A stretch of DNA of 47,474 nucleotides from Bacteroidaceae bacterium (GCA_024697785.1 JAILEU010000130.1:1-47474), one strand, 5' to 3'. Numbered from the stretch's first letter, positions 1 to 8,674 are shown. Notes: a model not told the origin generated them from the letters alone. Program-made: numbers and translations.

Positions 1-1
1 C

Positions 2-1024
2 CGCTTCTACCTGAGTGCAGGCATCGGGGCCGCGCTGAAGGGGCTGTACTATAACCGACGGAACAGCGAGAGCCATCCAAGCTCGCTTGAAGATGGCCGA
101 GTCGTGACGGAGGAAGGCAAAGCCAATAAACTGAACTACACCAAGCCCGTGCTCAATCCCTCGATGGGCATCAACTACACCTTCTCGGCCAACAGCAAGC
201 TGTCGTTCTCGACGGGCTACACGACTTCCATCGGCGACATGATGACGCTGCTGACGGAGCCGATGCAGGTGGACTACCGCTCGGTGCGCACCTCGTCGGG
301 CATCATCGGCGAGTCCAACACGTGGCACACATCGGGCGACTGGAAGTGGCAACTGCCCATGCAGTACTTCACGCTGAGCCTCGCGGCCAGCCACAGCGAA
401 GGCAAGCAGAACACGCTCACGTCGCAGTCGGTCAGCGGCATCGATGTGAGCAGCACCGCCCTGCTCCGCGACTCCCGTAGCCGCTCCACCAGCTTCTCCG
501 CTTCCGCCACGAAGAACATCCCCACGCTCTTCGCCAAGCTCGGGGCCGATGCCTCTTATGGTTTTGGCGACAGTGAGCAGGCCGTAAATGCCAACATCAT
601 CAAGGTGCGCTCGAACAACTACAACCTCCACGGCATTGCCTCCGTCACCCCCATCCAATGGCTCGAACTGCGCTACGACATCCGCTACGGCTGGTCGCGC
701 TCCCGCTACTCCGAAGAAAGCAACACCGTGACCTCCCTCACCCATAGCGGAGCCATCCACGTATTCCCCATCGCCACCCTCGACCTCTCCCTGGACTACG
801 ACCACGTGCGCCGCCAGCTTGCCGACGGCACGTATAAACGTATGGCTCTCTTCAATGCCTCGGCGCAATACAAGTTCAAGCGGTGCATCCTCCGTCTGGA
901 GCTCGACAACCTCCTGAACCAGCGCAGCTACTCCTATACCGTCTTAGACGGCATCAACACCTACACCTTCGACTACGCCCTCTGCGGCCGCACAGCTATG
1001 CTCAGCGCACGCGTCAGCCTTTAA
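2..1024 (+). CDS. Outer-membrane beta-barrel (TonB-dependent receptor-like) protein, 3' part
   Basis: The reading frame is open from the left edge, so only the last about 340 residues are present. They show the alternating polar and aromatic pattern of amphipathic barrel strands (for example around 'LSFSTGYTTS', 'LRYDIRYGWSRSR' and 'LRLELDNLLNQRSYSY') and end in a short strand finishing in Leu. The 'LDNLLNQRSY' stretch resembles the last strands of TonB-dependent receptor-like proteins of Bacteroidota. The plug and any carboxypeptidase-like N-terminal domain would lie outside the window, so the substrate is unknown. Residues encoded by 57-124 come from a palindromic repeat that also occurs inside the next gene; here it probably sits in a loop between strands. 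The barrel call is fairly sure; receptor versus other barrel family is open. Confidence 0.7.
   Translation, partial: RFYLSAGIGAALKGLYYNRRNSESHPSSLEDGRVVTEEGKANKLNYTKPVLNPSMGINYTFSANSKLSFSTGYTTSIGDMMTLLTEPMQVDYRSVRTSSGIIGESNTWHTSGDWKWQLPMQYFTLSLAASHSEGKQNTLTSQSVSGIDVSSTALLRDSRSRSTSFSASATKNIPTLFAKLGADASYGFGDSEQAVNANIIKVRSNNYNLHGIASVTPIQWLELRYDIRYGWSRSRYSEESNTVTSLTHSGAIHVFPIATLDLSLDYDHVRRQLADGTYKRMALFNASAQYKFKRCILRLELDNLLNQRSYSYTVLDGINTYTFDYALCGRTAMLSARVSL
57..124 (+). repeat. In-frame palindromic coding repeat, copy 1
   Basis: A stretch of about 68 bp nearly identical to 1684-1751. The best-conserved 47 nt (64-110) differ from the other copy at two positions. The centre is an imperfect palindrome: GCCATC-CAAGC, a 2-nt turn, then GCTTG-AAGATGGC. 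It is read without a stop and encodes SESHPSSLEDGRVVTEE within the barrel protein. Confidence 0.85.
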
Positions 1025-1120
1025 GAATGAAAAATGAAAAATAAAGAATAAATAGCTTTGCAATCGGAACGCTGCATACGAGACATTTGATTTTTTATTT
1101 TTCATTCTTCATTTTTCATT
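1025..1120. repeat. Dispersed intergenic repeat, AGCTTTGCAATCGG family, copy A
   Basis: AATGAAAAAT-type arms flank a core at 1046-1080 that is identical over 35 nt to 22949-22983. The left arm (GAATGAAAAATGAAAAAT) and the right arm (ATTTTTCATTCTTCATT) are inverted, so the element can fold. It fills most of the spacer before the msrA fusion. Diverged, oppositely oriented relatives lie at about 8665-8760 and 37012-37075. Confidence 0.8.
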
Positions 1121-1147
1121 AAAAAAAAGTTTTTCATCAAAATTTAG

Positions 1148-1155
1148 TATCTTTG
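1148..1155 (+). promoter_or_regulatory. Promoter -7 box of the msrA-creatininase gene
   Basis: TATCTTTG matches the Bacteroidetes sigma-ABfr -7 consensus TAnnTTTG and lies 27 nt before the ATG. No good TTTG -33 box stands at the usual distance; the repeat's A/T tract is there instead. Confidence 0.6.
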
Positions 1156-1181
1156 CCGTCGGAAAAAAGAAAAAGACAACG

Positions 1182-2534
1182 ATGACACATGAGATTTATC
1201 TGGCTGCGGGGTGCTTCTGGGGCGCCGAGCATTATCTGAAGAAGATACGGGGTGTGACGATGACCGAGGTGGGCTTTGCCAACGGACGGACGGAGAACCC
1301 CACGTACAAGGAGGTCTATACGGACACGACGGGCTATGCCGAGTGCGTGCACGTGGTGTTCGACGACGAGGTGCTACCCCTGCCCTTCCTCGTGCGGCTC
1401 TACCTCCGCGCCATCGACCCTACAAGCCTGAACCGTCAGGGCGAGGACGAGGGTACGCGCTACCGCACGGGCATCTACTACACCGACGCTGCCGACGAGC
1501 CTGTGGCCCGCGCCATACTCGACGAGGCGCAGCGCAGGTACGACGAGCCGCTCTGCGTGGAGCTGCTGCCGCTGCAGAATTTCTATACCGCCGAGGAGTA
1601 TCATCAGGACTATCTGGACAAGAACCCCACGGGCTATTGCCACCTGCCGAGCGAGCTGTTTGCGTTTGCTGAACGGGCCAACGGACGGAGCAGCGAGAGC
1701 CATCCAAGCTTGCTTGAAGATGGCCGAGTCGCGACGGACGAAGACGAAGTCAACAAAAAGGTTGCCCTCGACCTTTCGCAGGCAACGTATGGCGAGGTGG
1801 GGGGCACGGCGTATGACATAGCGGTGCTGCCGTGGGGGGCTACGGAGCCGCACGGTGGCCATCTTCCCTACATGACGGACTGCATCCTGAGCCACGACGT
1901 TGCCGTCCATGCCGCACAGCTGGCATGGGAGGACCACGGCGTGAAGGCGATGGTGCTGCCGCCCGTAACGGCGGGGGCACAGAATCCCGGGCAGCGCGAA
2001 CTGCCCTTCTGCCTCCACTTCCGTCAGCATACGCAGCAGGCCATCCTGCGCGACATCGTGGAAAACCTGCACCATCAGGGTGTGCGGCGACTCGTCATCG
2101 TCAACGGCCACGGCGGCAACACGTTCAAGGGTTTCGTTCGCGACCTGGCGGCCGACTATCCCGACATGTTTATTGCCGTAAGCAACTGGTATGCCGTGCT
2201 GCCGGCCAAGGACTACTTCGACCACCCTGGCGACCATGCAGACGAGCTGGAGACATCGGCCATGCTGCACTATCATCCCGAGCTGGTGCGGATGGATCTG
2301 GCGGGCGACGGGCAGTCGCATCCCTTTGCCCTGCAGGGGCTGCAGGACGGCACGGCATGGATGCCGCGCCACTGGAACCTGGCATCGGACGACACAGGCA
2401 TCGGCGACCCTCGCGCCGCCACGGCCGAGAAGGGACGTCGTTTCACCGAGGCTGTAGCTGCACGCCTGGCCACCCTGATGGTGGAGCTGGCCGCCGCCAC
2501 ATCGGCAGAGAAACTTTATATAATTAAAAATTAG
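1182..2534 (+). CDS. msrA: MsrA-creatininase family fusion protein
   Basis: The 450-aa product joins two enzymes. Residues 1-166 are peptide methionine sulfoxide reductase A, with GCFWG around the catalytic Cys11 and the family motifs near GYAE, RQGEDEGTRYRTGIYY and AEEYHQDYL. Residues about 191-440 are a creatininase-family metal amidohydrolase: GATEPHGGHLP and TD supply metal ligands, followed by NGHGGN and DELETS. The family includes creatininase and mycofactocin MftE-like enzymes, so the substrate is unknown. The linker (residues 168-190) is exactly the palindromic repeat at 1684-1751. MsrA is normally a free protein of about 170-210 residues, and I know of no standard fusion to creatininase. 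The frame is uninterrupted and begins 27 nt after a TATCTTTG box. The absence of a signal peptide suggests the cytoplasm. The domain calls are firm; what joining them does is not known. Confidence 0.88.
   Translation: MTHEIYLAAGCFWGAEHYLKKIRGVTMTEVGFANGRTENPTYKEVYTDTTGYAECVHVVFDDEVLPLPFLVRLYLRAIDPTSLNRQGEDEGTRYRTGIYYTDAADEPVARAILDEAQRRYDEPLCVELLPLQNFYTAEEYHQDYLDKNPTGYCHLPSELFAFAERANGRSSESHPSLLEDGRVATDEDEVNKKVALDLSQATYGEVGGTAYDIAVLPWGATEPHGGHLPYMTDCILSHDVAVHAAQLAWEDHGVKAMVLPPVTAGAQNPGQRELPFCLHFRQHTQQAILRDIVENLHHQGVRRLVIVNGHGGNTFKGFVRDLAADYPDMFIAVSNWYAVLPAKDYFDHPGDHADELETSAMLHYHPELVRMDLAGDGQSHPFALQGLQDGTAWMPRHWNLASDDTGIGDPRAATAEKGRRFTEAVAARLATLMVELAAATSAEKLYIIKN
1684..1751 (+). repeat. In-frame palindromic coding repeat, copy 2 (fusion linker)
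   Basis: This is the second copy of the 57-124 element. It encodes SESHPSLLEDGRVATDE and then NKK, between the MsrA and creatininase domains. The inverted arms GCCATCCAAGC and GCTTGAAGATGGC are intact. Two differences in the 47-nt core separate it from copy 1. Confidence 0.85.
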
Positions 2535-2721
2535 GAATTAGGAATTAGGAATTATTTCGTTTAACGTTTAATGTCTGGCGCCTTCGGCGCAATTGATAAT
2601 TGATAATTGAAAATTGATAATTTGGGTTTAACGATTAACGTTTAATGTTTAACGAACACGTCCTCTTACATCTTACCTCTTACCTCTTACTTCTTACATC
2701 TTACCTCTTACTTCTTACATG
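2523..2721. repeat. Compound intergenic repeats ending in a TTACNTC heptamer array
   Basis: In order the spacer holds a TTAGGAA direct repeat, a GGCGCCTTCGGCGC hairpin followed by ATTGATA repeats, GTTTAAC-type units ending in GTTTAACGAACACGTCCTC (2647-2665), and eight 7-bp units of type TTACNTC (2666-2721). The last heptamer, TTACATG, contains the ATG of the next gene. I see no clear promoter here. Confidence 0.75.
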
Positions 2722-3336
2722 AAGATACTTTGTGTTGGAATGAACTATGCCGAGCACAATAAAGAGCTCGAACCTACGTTAGTATTACCGGAGGATCCTG
2801 TGATTTTCATGAAGCCCGACTCGGCCATCCTGAAGAGCGGCAGACCGTTTTTCCTGCCCGACTTCGCCGAACGTTTCGACGGCGAGACGGAACTGGTGGT
2901 GCGCATACACCGCATGGGCAAAGGCATCCCCGAGCGCTTCGCGCACCGCTACTACGACGCGGTGACCGTGGGGATTGACGTGACGGCACGCGACCTGCAG
3001 CGACGGCTCCGTGACAAAGGGCTGCCGTGGGAAATGAGCAAAGCTTTCGATGGCTCGGCCATCCTGGGCGACTTCGTTCCCGTCGAGGAGGCAGGCGACG
3101 TGCAAAGGCTGACGTTCCACTCGGAAATAGACGGACAGACGGTGCAGACGGGCTTCACGGGCGACATGCTGTTCAGCATCGACAAGCTGATTGCCTACGT
3201 CAGCCAGTTCCACACGCTGAAGACAGGCGACCTCCTCTTCACCGGCACGCCATCGGGCATACGCCCGCTGCACGTAGGGGAGCACATGGACGGATATCTA
3301 GGAGAAAGGAAAGTCCTTTCGTTCAATATAAGATGA
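2719..3336 (+). CDS. Fumarylacetoacetate hydrolase (FAH) family protein, acylpyruvase-like
   Basis: The 205-aa product is a single FAH-fold domain of the short FAHD1/YcgM type. Visible motifs are the opening KILCVGMNYAEHN, PVIFMKPDSA, the metal-binding region FDGETELVVRI, GIDVTARD, the Lys in WEMSKAFDGSA, and FTGTPSG near the end. Known members hydrolyse acylpyruvates or decarboxylate oxaloacetate using a divalent metal. It starts in the last unit of a 7-bp tandem repeat, and its TGA overlaps the porU ATG (ATGA, 3333-3336), so the two are probably translated together. A role as a diketo-deoxy-sugar acid hydrolase is conceivable given the sugar genes elsewhere in the window, but those enzymes are usually longer. 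Confidence 0.85.
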   Translation: MKILCVGMNYAEHNKELEPTLVLPEDPVIFMKPDSAILKSGRPFFLPDFAERFDGETELVVRIHRMGKGIPERFAHRYYDAVTVGIDVTARDLQRRLRDKGLPWEMSKAFDGSAILGDFVPVEEAGDVQRLTFHSEIDGQTVQTGFTGDMLFSIDKLIAYVSQFHTLKTGDLLFTGTPSGIRPLHVGEHMDGYLGERKVLSFNIR

Positions 3337-6300
3337 CTGGAATAAAACATCATACGCTGCTGACTATCCTGCTGCTGACGACGCTGTGGATGCGGGCACA
3401 GGGTGAGGTGACGGTCGACTGGAATGCCATCGGCGGCGACAGCGTCGTGCCGGTGTTCAGTCACAGCATCCCGCTGGGCAGCGACTATGCCGAGGACTAC
3501 GACGTCCGCATCGAATACCCTGAGCTGGAGCCCATGCCTGCGGACGCGCCCTATTACGATGCCCTGCGGAGGGTTGCCATCGGCGATTGGCCCGATGTGA
3601 CCACCTACGTAGGCGTCAGCCGCAAGCAGGGGCAGCTCGACATCAGCTTCATCCCCATCATCCTGCGCGACGGCAAATACCAGCGGATAAAGACGTTTGA
3701 CCTGAAGGTGAAGGTTAACGACAACGATAACCCCTCAACGCTCAGCCATCAGCCCTCAGACTTCACCCCTCAGACTTCACCCCTAACCCCTAACCCAATC
3801 TTCAACCCCCGCCGTGCTCCCTCTTCGCCCGCCCATTCCGTCCTCTCATCCGGACGCTGGATGAAAGTGGATGTGGCAAAAGACGGCCTCTATGTGCTGA
3901 CGCCGAAAGCCCTCAGCGCCATGGGGTTCAAGGAGCCGGACAAGGTGCGCGTGTTCGGTTACGGCGGCCATCTGCTGCCTGAATACGGTCTTGCTGACCT
4001 GACAGCCGACCTGCCGCAGGTGCCCGTCTGCCGCACCGACGAGGGCATCGTCTTCTGGGGCAACGGCACCGTCGCCCTCTCACGCAAGGCCGACGGCACC
4101 TACATCCACACCCCCAACCACTACACCACCACCGGCAGCTACTTCCTCACCGAGACCACCGACAGCACCGCATGGGACGACCTGACGGTAGCCGACAGAA
4201 GCCTGCTGGTGCCAGCCGAGTTCCGCTCCGCCGGCACCCTCTGCGCAGTGGTAGAGACCGACGCTTATGCCTTCCATCCGTCAGGACGCAAGCTCTTCGA
4301 CAGCTATGACTTTGCCGACGGCGCCACCCACAGCTGGAACGTCGAGCTGCCCAACCTGAAGGAGGGAGCCGAAGCCACCGTCACCGTGGCCTTTGCCCAC
4401 AATGCCAAGGCATCGACCACCGTCAGCGTGCAGGCGGGCGACGCCACCCTCGGCACCATCACCCTCTCGGCCAACAGCGCCTACAGCGACGGCAACATCG
4501 CCGAAGCCACCTTCAAGACCACCGCCCTGACCCCCACCACCCGCTTCACGCTCACCCACAACCGCCCGTCGGGCGTCAGCGGACGGCTCGACTTCATCCG
4601 CATCAGCTATCCTTCCACAGCAGGACTCTACACGCAGGACGAGATACGCACCGCCACGCCCGTCGCGAACCAGGACCTTCGCGCCACGCCTGCCACCGAC
4701 TACATCATCGTCACCCCCGCCAGCGGCGCCCTCACCACCCAGGCCGAGCGGCTGGCAGAGGCTCACCGCAAGCGCGACGGCCTCAGCGTGCTGGTGGTGA
4801 CAGCCGACAAGATATACAACGAGTTCTCATCCGGCACCCGCGACGCTACCGCCATACGCCGGTTTCTGAAGATGCTCTACGACCGCGCCGCCACCGACAG
4901 CGAGATGCCCCGCTACCTGCTGCTCTTCGGCGACGGTGCCTGGGACAACCGCATGCTCAGCGACAACTGGCGCGGCAGCTCGCCCGACGACTACCTGCCC
5001 TGCTTCGAATCAGAGGAGTCGTTCAGCGCCACACGCTCGTTCGTCATGGAGGACTATTACGGCCTGCTCGACGACAATGAAGGGCGCGAACTGCTGCGCG
5101 ACAAACCCGACGTGGGCGTGGGACGATTCCCCGTCACCACCGTCCAGGAGGCGCGCGACATGGTCGATAAGACCCTTGCCTACATGGCGGGTACGGCCGC
5201 CGGAGCATGGAAGAACACCATCCTGATGCTCGGCGACGACGGCGACAACAACCAGCACATGAAGGACGCCGAGTTCGTGGCCCGCATGCTCGAGGCGAGC
5301 TACCCGAAATACATGTACAAACGCATCTACTGGGACACCTATCCCATGGAGGTCACCGCCACCGGCAACAGCTACCCTGCCGTGAGCAAACGCCTCCTCG
5401 AACTGCTCGACGAGGGTGCCCTGATGGTCAACTACAGCGGCCACGGCAGCGCCGACGTGCTGTCGCACGAGCTGGTGATCGACAAGAGCGACATGGCCGC
5501 CCTCACCTCGCCGCGTCTGCCGCTGTGGGTGACAGCCTCGTGCGACATCTCGCCCTTCGACAACACCACCACGTCGTTCGGCGAGCACGCCTTCCTCAAC
5601 CCCAAGGGCGGCGCCATCGCCCTGTTCACCACCACCCGCACCGTCTTCTCGAGCTACAACCGCCGCATCAACTACCTCTTCTCGAAATACGTCTTCAGCC
5701 GCGACAGCAACGGCAAGGCCCTGCGGCTGGGCGATGCTGTCCGCATGGCGAAGACAGAGATTGTCACCACCAGCGAATCGTCGATGCAGGACACCAGCGA
5801 GAACAAGCTGCACTACGTCCTGCTGGGCGACCCCGCGCTGTGTCTTGCGGGTGCCAACTACGGCGCCGTGGTTGACAGGCTGAACGGCCGTCCCGTCGAT
5901 GCCGACGAGGGCATCACGCTCAGCGCCGGCGAGATTGTCACCGCCGAGGGCCATATCGAGGACGCCGACGGCCACCCCGCCACGGCCTTCAACGGCACCG
6001 TCCACGCCACCGTCCGCGACAACCGCGAGACGGTCTATGGCCGCAACAACAACGGCAGCGCATCGGAGCTCTTCAGCTATGTCGAGCGGTCTAACGTCCT
6101 CTTCTCGGGCAGCGACTCGGTGCGGGGCGGCACGTTCCGCTTCACCTTCCGCGTACCGATGGACATCAACTACTCCGGCGAGATGGGCGAGCTCAACGTC
6201 TATGCCATCAACGACGCCAAGGATGCCGAAGCGCAGGGCAACACCGAAGCCTTCCTGCTGGGCGGCACCCACGAAGGGCTGACGAACGACTCCGTCGGCC

Positions 6301-6947
6301 CCGCCATCTCGTGCTACCTCAACACGCCCTCGTTCGTCCCCGGCGACCAGGTGAACGAGACACCCCTGCTGGTGGCCACGCTCGAGGACGCCGACGGCAT
6401 CAACACCGTCGGCGGCGGCATCGGACACGACATCGTCGCCGTCATCGACGGCTCGGCCATGCTCACCTACCGCCTGACGGGCTACTACACGAGCGACTTC
6501 GGCGACTACACCCGCGGCACGCTGGCCTACAGCCTCCCTGCCCTGCCCCGCGGGCCGCACACGCTGATGCTCCGTGCCTGGGACATGATGAACAACTCAT
6601 CCTCCGTCACCCTCGACTTCGAGGTTGTGGAAGGCCTCTGCCCCGCCCTCACCGACGTGACGGTCACCGACAACCCCGCCACCACCTCCACCACCTTCGT
6701 GGTCACCCACGACCGCCCCGAGTCCGTCGTCACCTTCCGCATCGACGTCTTCGATTTCTCGGGCCGCATCCTCTGGACGAGCGAGGAGACGACCGCCACG
6801 GCGTCCACCCTCTACACCTGCTCGTGGGACCTCTGCAACGCCGCCGGCGTGCCCCTCTCGACGGGCGTCTATCTCTACCGCGTCACCGCCTCGTCGGCCT
6901 CTGGCAGCAGCACTTCGCAAAGCCGCAAAATGGTTATAAAGCATTAA
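3333..6947 (+). CDS. porU: Type IX secretion system sortase PorU
   Basis: The 1204-aa protein is the gingipain-like (C25) sortase that removes the C-terminal signal of T9SS cargo at the cell surface and attaches the cargo to A-LPS. A signal peptide occupies residues 1-24. The C25 fold begins near residue 456 (DYIIVTPASG). The catalytic pair is His704 (NYSGHGSAD) and Cys737 (TASCDISPFDN), 33 residues apart as in the Porphyromonas enzyme. Beta-rich domains follow, ending in a CTD-like tail (LSTGVYLYRV, SRKMVIKH). The frame is open upstream to 3027, but the ATG overlapping the FAH stop is chosen because a signal peptide follows at once. Residues about 134-160 are a Pro/Thr-rich linker encoded by direct repeats. 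porV follows 38 bp downstream, the usual pairing. Confidence 0.93.
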   Translation: MTGIKHHTLLTILLLTTLWMRAQGEVTVDWNAIGGDSVVPVFSHSIPLGSDYAEDYDVRIEYPELEPMPADAPYYDALRRVAIGDWPDVTTYVGVSRKQGQLDISFIPIILRDGKYQRIKTFDLKVKVNDNDNPSTLSHQPSDFTPQTSPLTPNPIFNPRRAPSSPAHSVLSSGRWMKVDVAKDGLYVLTPKALSAMGFKEPDKVRVFGYGGHLLPEYGLADLTADLPQVPVCRTDEGIVFWGNGTVALSRKADGTYIHTPNHYTTTGSYFLTETTDSTAWDDLTVADRSLLVPAEFRSAGTLCAVVETDAYAFHPSGRKLFDSYDFADGATHSWNVELPNLKEGAEATVTVAFAHNAKASTTVSVQAGDATLGTITLSANSAYSDGNIAEATFKTTALTPTTRFTLTHNRPSGVSGRLDFIRISYPSTAGLYTQDEIRTATPVANQDLRATPATDYIIVTPASGALTTQAERLAEAHRKRDGLSVLVVTADKIYNEFSSGTRDATAIRRFLKMLYDRAATDSEMPRYLLLFGDGAWDNRMLSDNWRGSSPDDYLPCFESEESFSATRSFVMEDYYGLLDDNEGRELLRDKPDVGVGRFPVTTVQEARDMVDKTLAYMAGTAAGAWKNTILMLGDDGDNNQHMKDAEFVARMLEASYPKYMYKRIYWDTYPMEVTATGNSYPAVSKRLLELLDEGALMVNYSGHGSADVLSHELVIDKSDMAALTSPRLPLWVTASCDISPFDNTTTSFGEHAFLNPKGGAIALFTTTRTVFSSYNRRINYLFSKYVFSRDSNGKALRLGDAVRMAKTEIVTTSESSMQDTSENKLHYVLLGDPALCLAGANYGAVVDRLNGRPVDADEGITLSAGEIVTAEGHIEDADGHPATAFNGTVHATVRDNRETVYGRNNNGSASELFSYVERSNVLFSGSDSVRGGTFRFTFRVPMDINYSGEMGELNVYAINDAKDAEAQGNTEAFLLGGTHEGLTNDSVGPAISCYLNTPSFVPGDQVNETPLLVATLEDADGINTVGGGIGHDIVAVIDGSAMLTYRLTGYYTSDFGDYTRGTLAYSLPALPRGPHTLMLRAWDMMNNSSSVTLDFEVVEGLCPALTDVTVTDNPATTSTTFVVTHDRPESVVTFRIDVFDFSGRILWTSEETTATASTLYTCSWDLCNAAGVPLSTGVYLYRVTASSASGSSTSQSRKMVIKH
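3731..3800 (+). repeat. Direct repeats encoding a PorU linker
   Basis: Repeats of the CCTCAGACTTCACC and CCCTAAC type give a Pro/Thr/Ser linker between the N-terminal strands of PorU and the GRWMKVDVAKDG region. The base composition resembles the tandem repeats found in spacers of this window. Confidence 0.6.
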
Positions 6948-6985
6948 AAACACAATAATCTGCCGCCGCCACTCGTTATATAACC

Positions 6986-8191
6986 ATGATGAAAAGAAAA
7001 ACCATCCTATCAGTCCTCGTCTTCAGCCTTGTCGGCCTTGTGGCGACGGCACAGACGAAGAATCAGTTTAACCCCGTCTATACGGGCATGAACTCCCTGA
7101 CCATCGCCCCCGACAGCCGTGGAGGTGCCATGGGCGACGTGGGCGTTGCCACCGAGCCGGACGTCAACTCGCAGTACTGGAACCCCGCCAAATACCCGTT
7201 CTCCATCAGCCCCGCCGGTGTCTCGCTGGCCTACACCCCGTGGCTGCGCCAGCTGGTGAGCGACATCGACCTCGCCTATCTCTCGGGCTACTACCGCATC
7301 GGCGACTATCAGGCCGTCAGCGGCTCGCTGACCTACTTCTCGCTGGGCGACGTGATCGACGTAGCGAACAACTACACCATCCGTCCCTACGAGATGGCTG
7401 CCGACTTCGCCTATAGCCGCATGCTTTCCGAGACCTTCTCCGCCTCCGTCGGTCTGCGCTTCATCTTCAGCGACCTGCAGTATAACTACGACGACGAGGT
7501 GACACCCGGCACCGCTTTTGCCGCCGACATCTCGCTCTTCCACAGCGACTACATCTTCCTCGGCCAGCGCGAGTGCATGTTCAACTGGGGTCTCAACGCC
7601 AGCAACATCGGTTCGAAGATCTCGTTCGACGGTGGCAACACCAACCAGTTCATCCCCACCAACCTTCGTCTCGGCGCCGCTCTGAAGATTCCCGTCGATG
7701 AGTACAACACCTTCACCCTCACCACCGATGCCAACAAGCTGATGGTGCCCACCAAGCCCACCTACCGCCAGTTCCTCGACGAGACGTTCGGCGAGGACTT
7801 CGAAGACAAGAGCTACAGCTACGCCTCGGAATATCAGAGCTGGCTCGACGCCCAGGGCTACAACGACATCTCGCCCATCGCAGGTATCTTCAAGTCGTTC
7901 CACGACGCCCCGGGCGGCATGGAAGAGGAGCTGCGCGAAATCTACTGGGGCGCTGGCGTGGAGTATAGCTACAACGACCAGTTCTTCCTCCGCGCAGGCT
8001 ATCACTACGAGAACGAGTACAAAGGCAACCGCAAGTACGTTACCGTCGGTGCCGGCTTCAAGATGAGCGTCTTCTCGCTCGACGCCGCCTACCTCGTCTC
8101 CACCTCGCAGAGCAATCCCCTCGACCAGACGCTACGCTTCACCCTCTCGTTCGACATGGACGGCATCCGCGAGATGTTCGGCAGAAGATAA
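6986..8191 (+). CDS. porV: Type IX secretion outer-membrane protein PorV (LptO)
   Basis: The 401-aa product has a signal peptide (residues 1-23, ending VATAQ) followed by the PorV signature: NSLTIAPDSRGGAMGDVGVATEPDVNSQYWNPAKY. PorV is a FadL-like 14-strand barrel that collects cargo from the SprA translocon and delivers it to PorU. Strand-like segments continue to the end, and aromatic residues are frequent. It starts at ATG 6986; a second ATG at 6989 is equivalent. It follows porU at 38 bp and precedes ispF at 3 bp, so porU-porV-ispF is probably one transcript. Other T9SS core genes (porK, L, M, N, sprA) are not in the window. Confidence 0.95.
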   Translation: MMKRKTILSVLVFSLVGLVATAQTKNQFNPVYTGMNSLTIAPDSRGGAMGDVGVATEPDVNSQYWNPAKYPFSISPAGVSLAYTPWLRQLVSDIDLAYLSGYYRIGDYQAVSGSLTYFSLGDVIDVANNYTIRPYEMAADFAYSRMLSETFSASVGLRFIFSDLQYNYDDEVTPGTAFAADISLFHSDYIFLGQRECMFNWGLNASNIGSKISFDGGNTNQFIPTNLRLGAALKIPVDEYNTFTLTTDANKLMVPTKPTYRQFLDETFGEDFEDKSYSYASEYQSWLDAQGYNDISPIAGIFKSFHDAPGGMEEELREIYWGAGVEYSYNDQFFLRAGYHYENEYKGNRKYVTVGAGFKMSVFSLDAAYLVSTSQSNPLDQTLRFTLSFDMDGIREMFGRR

Positions 8192-8194
8192 AAT

Positions 8195-8674
8195 ATGTAC
8201 AGAGTAGGTTTCGGATATGATGTCCACCGCTTGGTGGAGGGACGCGAGTTGTGGCTTGGCGGTGTCCACATTGAGCACTCGCTGGGTCTGCTGGGCCACA
8301 GCGATGCCGACGTACTCATCCACGCCATTTGCGACGCCCTGCTGGGAGCAGCGGGGCTGCGCGACATCGGCTACCACTTCCCCGACACGGCGGGCGAGTA
8401 CAAGGACATCCGCAGCACCATTCTCCTTAGCCGAACCATCGGCCTGCTGCGCGAGAAGGGCTACCGCGTGGGCAACATCGACGCCACCGTCTGTGCCGAG
8501 CAGCCCAAGCTCAACCCCCACATCCCCGCTATGCAGCAGGTGATGGCCGACGTGATGGGCGTCACCCCCGACGTCGTCTCCATCAAGGCTACCACCTCCG
8601 AGCATCTCGGCTTCACCGGCCGTCAGGAGGGCATATCAGCCTATGCCGTGTGCTTGATTACGAATGAAGAATGA
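8195..8674 (+). CDS. ispF: 2-C-methyl-D-erythritol 2,4-cyclodiphosphate synthase
   Basis: The 159-aa enzyme makes MEcPP in the MEP isoprenoid pathway. The family pattern is complete: GFGYDVHRL with zinc ligands Asp9 and His11, LGLLGHSDADVLIHAICDALLGAAG, the DIRSTILL helix, AEQPKLNPHI and the terminal ATTSEHLGFTGRQEGI. The length is normal for this trimeric cytoplasmic enzyme. It begins 3 bp after porV and is followed 3 bp later by a metallophosphoesterase, so it is probably translated from the porU-porV message. Confidence 0.96.
   Translation: MYRVGFGYDVHRLVEGRELWLGGVHIEHSLGLLGHSDADVLIHAICDALLGAAGLRDIGYHFPDTAGEYKDIRSTILLSRTIGLLREKGYRVGNIDATVCAEQPKLNPHIPAMQQVMADVMGVTPDVVSIKATTSEHLGFTGRQEGISAYAVCLITNEE

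Noticed and set aside
5010-6560. 516-codon open frame on the minus strand
   Set aside because: It is antisense to porU, with the same codon-bias effect.
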